Shown here: positions 57,527-64,000 of the stretch, in pieces
How positions within the stretch are numbered: position 1 is the first letter of the stretch
Layout of the letters: each line of letters starts with the position of its first letter
NCBI RefSeq assembly: GCF_008011855.1
Contig: NZ_VOUX01000032.1
Location: 151,373-215,372, forward strand
DNA from: Serratia bockelmannii
GTDB taxonomy: Bacteria > Pseudomonadota > Gammaproteobacteria > Enterobacterales > Enterobacteriaceae
Direction of reading: 5' to 3'
DNA: 64,000 nucleotides
Made by a program: the position numbers and the translations under genes
The notes under the pieces: model-generated
Told to the model about the DNA's origin: nothing
The model's database searches: none
The model's input: only the letters and a program-made list of their open reading frames with translations

Positions 57527-58366
57527 ATGAAATCTTTGTTTAAAGTCACGCTTCTGGCAACCACCATGGCTTTTGCTCTGAATGCGACCCAGGTCATGGC
57601 AGCCGATGCCGCCAAACCGGCAGAAGCCGCTAAACCAGCGGACGCGGCAGCAGCGCCAAGCACCGGCAAGTTCAAAAACGACGACGAGCAAGCGGCCTAC
57701 GCACTGGGCGCCTCTCTCGGCCGTTACATGGACAACTCTCTGAAAGAGCAAGAGAAGCTGGGCATCAAACTGGACAAAGATCAGCTGATCGCCGGCGTTC
57801 AGGACGCGTTCGCCAACAAGAGCAAGCTGAACGATGCCGACATCGAGAAGACCCTGCAGGGCTTCGAAGCGCGCGTGAAGGCTTCCGCTCAGGCGAAGAT
57901 GGAGCAGGACGCCAAGGACAACGAAACCAAAGGCGCCAAGTATCGCGACAGCTTCGCTAAAGAAAAAGGCGTGAAGAAAACCGAATCCGGCCTGCTGTAT
58001 CAGGTAGAGAAACCGGGCGCGGGTGAAGCGCCGAAAGACAGCGACACCGTGGTGGTGAACTACAAAGGCACCCTGACCGACGGCACCGAGTTTGATAACT
58101 CCTATACCCGCGGCGAGCCGCTGTCGTTCCGTCTGGACGGCGTGATCCCTGGCTGGACCGAAGGTCTGAAGCACATCAAGAAAGGCGGCAAAATCAAGCT
58201 GGTGATCCCGCCGGCCTTGGCCTACGGCAAAACCGGCGTTCCGGGCATCCCGGCTAACTCCACGCTGGTCTTCGACGTTGAGCTGCTGGACGTGAAAGCG
58301 GCGCCGAAAGCCGACGCTAAAGCCGAAAAACCGGCTGACGCGAAAGCCGATACCAAAGCGAAATAA
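57527..58366 (+). CDS. fkpA: FkpA periplasmic FKBP isomerase and chaperone
   Basis: FkpA is a dimeric periplasmic prolyl isomerase that also prevents aggregation. The 279-residue precursor has a signal peptide ending near residue 25 (QVMA before ADAAK), an N-terminal helical dimer domain (NDDEQAAYALGASLGRYMDN), and a C-terminal FKBP domain (VVVNYKGTLTDGTEFDNSYTRG, VIPGWTEGL, IPANSTLVFDVELLDV). The tail is an Ala/Lys/Asp-rich repeat. ATG 57527 matches E. coli. Confidence 0.96.
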   Translation: MKSLFKVTLLATTMAFALNATQVMAADAAKPAEAAKPADAAAAPSTGKFKNDDEQAAYALGASLGRYMDNSLKEQEKLGIKLDKDQLIAGVQDAFANKSKLNDADIEKTLQGFEARVKASAQAKMEQDAKDNETKGAKYRDSFAKEKGVKKTESGLLYQVEKPGAGEAPKDSDTVVVNYKGTLTDGTEFDNSYTRGEPLSFRLDGVIPGWTEGLKHIKKGGKIKLVIPPALAYGKTGVPGIPANSTLVFDVELLDVKAAPKADAKAEKPADAKADTKAK

Positions 58367-58386
58367 TCTCGTCGCTTTGTTTGCCA
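58120..58386 (+). terminator. fkpA terminator (stem 58386-58396 with 58402-58412)
   Basis: An 11-bp GC stem with a five-base loop follows the fkpA stop and is followed by TTTCATTTT. The stem arms are 58386-58396 and 58402-58412; the end coordinate given for this entry should be read as about 58420. Confidence 0.6.
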
Positions 58387-58420
58387 CCGCCGCGGATGCC
58401 CTCCGCGGCGGTTTTCATTT

Positions 58421-58739
58421 TGGCCGCCGCCACCTCTCTCGCCATTGAACGCTTGACGCCTGCCGGGCATCGGGCTTAACGTCAATACCACGCGCAAACG
58501 CAAGGACTTTGCTCCGGCCGCTTTGCTAGACTAATAATTCTGACTTATCAGTCATGCGTCTGCCCCTTAGGGCGTGTACCTAAAATTGTTCCCGGCCGCC
58601 TCGCCCGCGGATGTCATCGTGCCGTTTTATGCGGCTCTCAGCCAGCCGCGCGGCGGCATGCCGACGACGGCAGCGATCCGGTCCGAGCGGTTTTAGCTGC
58701 GCCCCCTGGCACAGGCGATCTATGAGGGTGGTATCTTCG
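58421..58739 (+). promoter_or_regulatory. fkpA-yheO intergenic region
   Basis: About 320 bases without a gene. A possible promoter is TTGCTC (58509-58514), 17 bases, TAATAA (58532-58537). Downstream the leader is GC-rich with several potential small hairpins. Nothing coding was recognised. Confidence 0.4.
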
Positions 58740-59462
58740 ATGTCGAATTCGCTTTTATCCAGCGAAGCCAGCGAACTTGATTTGCTGAATGAACGTCCGT
58801 TTACTCAAACGGATCATGAAATCCTGAAATCCTATGAAGCGGTGGTCGACGGGCTGGCGATGTTGATCGGCGGCCACTGTGAGATCGTATTGCACGCGCT
58901 GGAAGACCTGAACAGCTCGGCGGTGCGCATCGCCAACGGGGAACACACCGGGCGCAAAATCGGCTCGCCGATCACCGACCTGGCGCTGCGCATGTTGCAC
59001 GACATGGCCGGCGACGACAGCAGCGTGTCGAAAGCCTACTTTACCCGCGCCAAGAGCGGCGTGTTGATGAAATCGGTGACCATTGCCATTCGCAATCGCG
59101 AGCAGCGGGTGATCGGCTTGCTGTGCATCAACATGAACCTCGACGTGCCGTTCTCGCAGATCATGCAGACTTTTATGCCGCCGGCCACGCAGGACGTGCC
59201 GTCGTCGGTGAATTTCGCCTCTTCCGTCGACGATCTGGTGGCGCAGACGCTGGAGTTCACCATCGAAGAGGTGAACGCCGACCGCTCGGTGTCCAATAAC
59301 GCCAAGAATCGCCAGGTGGTGCTCAACCTCTATGAGAAAGGCATCTTCGATATCAAGGATGCGATCAATCAGGTGGCGGATCGCCTGAATATCTCCAAAC
59401 ACACCGTGTATCTGTACATCCGCCAGTTCAAGAGCGGCGATCTGTTGGGAAGCGACCGTTGA
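58740..59462 (+). CDS. yheO: YheO, PAS and helix-turn-helix regulator
   Basis: YheO is a predicted DNA-binding regulator of unknown signal. The 240-residue product has an N-terminal YheO-like PAS domain (about residues 20-130, [29 protein letters not shown]) and a C-terminal helix-turn-helix ([26 protein letters not shown]). ATG 58740 gives the same length as E. coli. Its stop overlaps the tusD ATG by one base. Confidence 0.93.
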   Translation: MSNSLLSSEASELDLLNERPFTQTDHEILKSYEAVVDGLAMLIGGHCEIVLHALEDLNSSAVRIANGEHTGRKIGSPITDLALRMLHDMAGDDSSVSKAYFTRAKSGVLMKSVTIAIRNREQRVIGLLCINMNLDVPFSQIMQTFMPPATQDVPSSVNFASSVDDLVAQTLEFTIEEVNADRSVSNNAKNRQVVLNLYEKGIFDIKDAINQVADRLNISKHTVYLYIRQFKSGDLLGSDR

Positions 59463-59851
59463 TGCTCGATTATTGTCTGTTGGTCACCGGCCCGGCTTAC
59501 GGCACTCAGCAGGCCAGCAGCGCCTATCAGTTCGCTCAGGCTTTGCTGGCGAAAGGGCACCGGCTTTCCAGCGTTTTTTTCTACCGTGAAGGGGTGTTGA
59601 ACGCCAACCAGCTGACCGCGCCGGCCAGCGACGAGTTCGACCTGGTGCGCGGTTGGACGCAGCTGGCGCAGCAACACGGCGTGGCGCTCAACGTCTGCGT
59701 TGCTGCCGCGCTGCGCCGTGGCATCACCGACGAGCAGGAGGCGGCGCAACAGGGGCTGGCAAGCGCCAACCTGCAGCCCGGCTTTACCCTGAGCGGGCTG
59801 GGTTCCCTGGCCGAAGCGTCGCTGAGTTGCGACCGTCTGGTGCAGTTCTGA
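59462..59851 (+). CDS. tusD: TusD, sulfur relay subunit
   Basis: TusD takes sulfur from TusA and passes it to TusE for 2-thiouridine in tRNA wobble positions. The 129-residue protein has the active cysteine Cys79 in [11 protein letters not shown]. The adjacent segments [21 protein letters not shown] and [12 protein letters not shown] match E. coli. ATG 59462 overlaps the yheO stop. Confidence 0.95.
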   Translation: MLDYCLLVTGPAYGTQQASSAYQFAQALLAKGHRLSSVFFYREGVLNANQLTAPASDEFDLVRGWTQLAQQHGVALNVCVAAALRRGITDEQEAAQQGLASANLQPGFTLSGLGSLAEASLSCDRLVQF

Positions 59852-59858
59852 GGATATG

Positions 59859-60218
59859 ATGAAACGAGTCGCTTTTGTTTTCACCCACGGGCCGCACGGC
59901 GGTGCCGGCGGCAGGGAAGGGCTGGATGCGCTGCTTGCCACATCGGCGCTCAGTGAGGATTTGGGGGTGTTTTTTGTCGGCGATGGCGTATTGCAGCTGT
60001 TGCCGGGCCAGCAACCGGAAAAAATCTTGGCGCGCAATTACATCGCCACCTTCGGCGTGCTGCCGTTGTATGACGTGGAGCGCTGCTATCTATGCCAGGC
60101 TTCGCTGCAGGAGCGTGGGCTGAGTCAGGTGACCGATTGGGTGCTGGATGCCGAGGTGCTGGCGCCGGATGAATTGCGCCGCCAATTGGCCGGTTACGAC
60201 GCCGTGATGACGTTTTAG
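59859..60218 (+). CDS. tusC: TusC, sulfur relay subunit
   Basis: TusC is a structural member of the TusBCD heterohexamer. The 119-residue product begins [27 protein letters not shown] in outline and ends YDAVMTF. An ATG directly upstream (59856) is also possible. It is eight bases after tusD. Confidence 0.93.
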   Translation: MKRVAFVFTHGPHGGAGGREGLDALLATSALSEDLGVFFVGDGVLQLLPGQQPEKILARNYIATFGVLPLYDVERCYLCQASLQERGLSQVTDWVLDAEVLAPDELRRQLAGYDAVMTF

Positions 60219-60227
60219 GATCTTCTG

Positions 60228-60515
60228 ATGCTGTATACCCTGAGCCATTCGCCAAACCAATGTGACTTACCTGCGCTGCTGCGCCTGGCGGCGGAGGGCG
60301 ACGCGCTGTTGCTGCTACAGGACGGCGTGCTTGCAGGCCTTGCCGGCAGCGCTCATCTTGAATTGCTGCTCGCCGCCCCCATATCCCTTTATGCGCTGCA
60401 GGATGACCTGGAAGCTCGGGGATTGGTTGGTCATTTTTCGCACAAAATCACTGTCATCGGCTATAATCACTTCGTTGAATTAACCGAACAACACCGCAGC
60501 CAAATGGCCTGGTAA
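60228..60515 (+). CDS. tusB: TusB, sulfur relay subunit
   Basis: TusB completes the TusBCD complex for tRNA 2-thiolation. The 95-residue protein begins [20 protein letters not shown] and includes [12 protein letters not shown], matching the family size. It ends shortly before the str operon promoter. Confidence 0.93.
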   Translation: MLYTLSHSPNQCDLPALLRLAAEGDALLLLQDGVLAGLAGSAHLELLLAAPISLYALQDDLEARGLVGHFSHKITVIGYNHFVELTEQHRSQMAW

Positions 60516-60537
60516 TGAGAGTGATGTTGTATATTTC

Positions 60538-60566
60538 TTGACACCCATACTGGTCAGCCCTAAAAT
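60538..60566 (+). promoter_or_regulatory. str operon promoter
   Basis: TTGACA (60538-60543) and TAAAAT (60561-60566) are exactly 17 bases apart, matching the E. coli str promoter. Transcription should start near 60573. Confidence 0.93.
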
Positions 60567-60573
60567 TCTGCGT

Positions 60574-61600
<1,027 letters not shown>

Positions 61601-61684
61601 TCACCTGGCTGTAGTCATGCTAACCAAGCGGGCGCGTCAAATCGGCCCGCTTGGGTTAACTGAACTTGAACGCCCTAGGAATAG

Positions 61685-63808
<2,124 letters not shown>

Positions 63809-63821
63809 GCCGCAGGGTTAA

Positions 63822-64000
<179 letters not shown>

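Overview
The window is a GC-rich enterobacterial chromosome segment running from the 5' half of pckA to the first codons of tufA. Gene content and order follow the well-known pckA / hslO / mrcA / aroK-dam-trpS / cysG-nir / crp / kef / slyD-fkpA / tus-str backbone of E. coli and relatives. The GC content, the protein divergence from E. coli and the particular set of inserted accessory genes suggest Serratia or a close Yersiniaceae relative. This is an inference from recalled family sequences; no database was searched. No rRNA, tRNA, CRISPR array, insertion sequence, prophage or origin was seen.

Layout. 1-8.6 kb: pckA (partial), heat-shock genes hslO/hslR with yrfG, the envelope-stress regulator igaA, nudE and mrcA. 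8.7-12.2 kb: an overlapping hofMNOPQ operon encoding type IV pilus-like assembly/secretin proteins. 12.5-18.7 kb: aroK-aroB-damX-dam-rpe-gph-trpS. 18.8-24 kb: nirB-nirD-nirC-cysG, assimilating nitrite and making its siroheme cofactor, behind an FNR plus NarL/P control region. 24.2-29.7 kb: lone cytosine deaminase codA, tsgA, and a small phospho-beta-glucoside cassette (PTS IIA, GH4 enzyme, LacI-type regulator) with a perfect palindromic operator. 30-36.8 kb: ppiA, the pyruvate sensor pair btsSR, yjgR, pabA and argD. 36.8-42.7 kb: yhfK, crp, yhfA, prkB, yheU and yheT. 42.8-47.7 kb: an inserted block of LysE-type exporter, PhzF-family enzyme and tauABCD. 47.7-53.1 kb: yheS, kefGB, yheV and slyD. 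53.2-56.9 kb: an inserted LacI-type regulator, NhaC-family antiporter and MalY/PatB-type C-S lyase. 56.9-64 kb: slyX, fkpA, yheO-tusDCB and the str operon rpsL-rpsG-fusA-tufA.

How the genes work together. The conserved backbone supplies nitrite reduction, shikimate synthesis, methyl-directed DNA marking, protein folding in the periplasm (ppiA, fkpA) and cytoplasm (slyD, hslO), tRNA 2-thiolation and translation. Accessory catabolic or scavenging cassettes sit at junctions between backbone operons. Two of them carry their own LacI-family regulator with a readable operator upstream of the transport/enzyme genes. These two regulated cassettes are the least described parts of the window; nothing else looks like a wholly new system.
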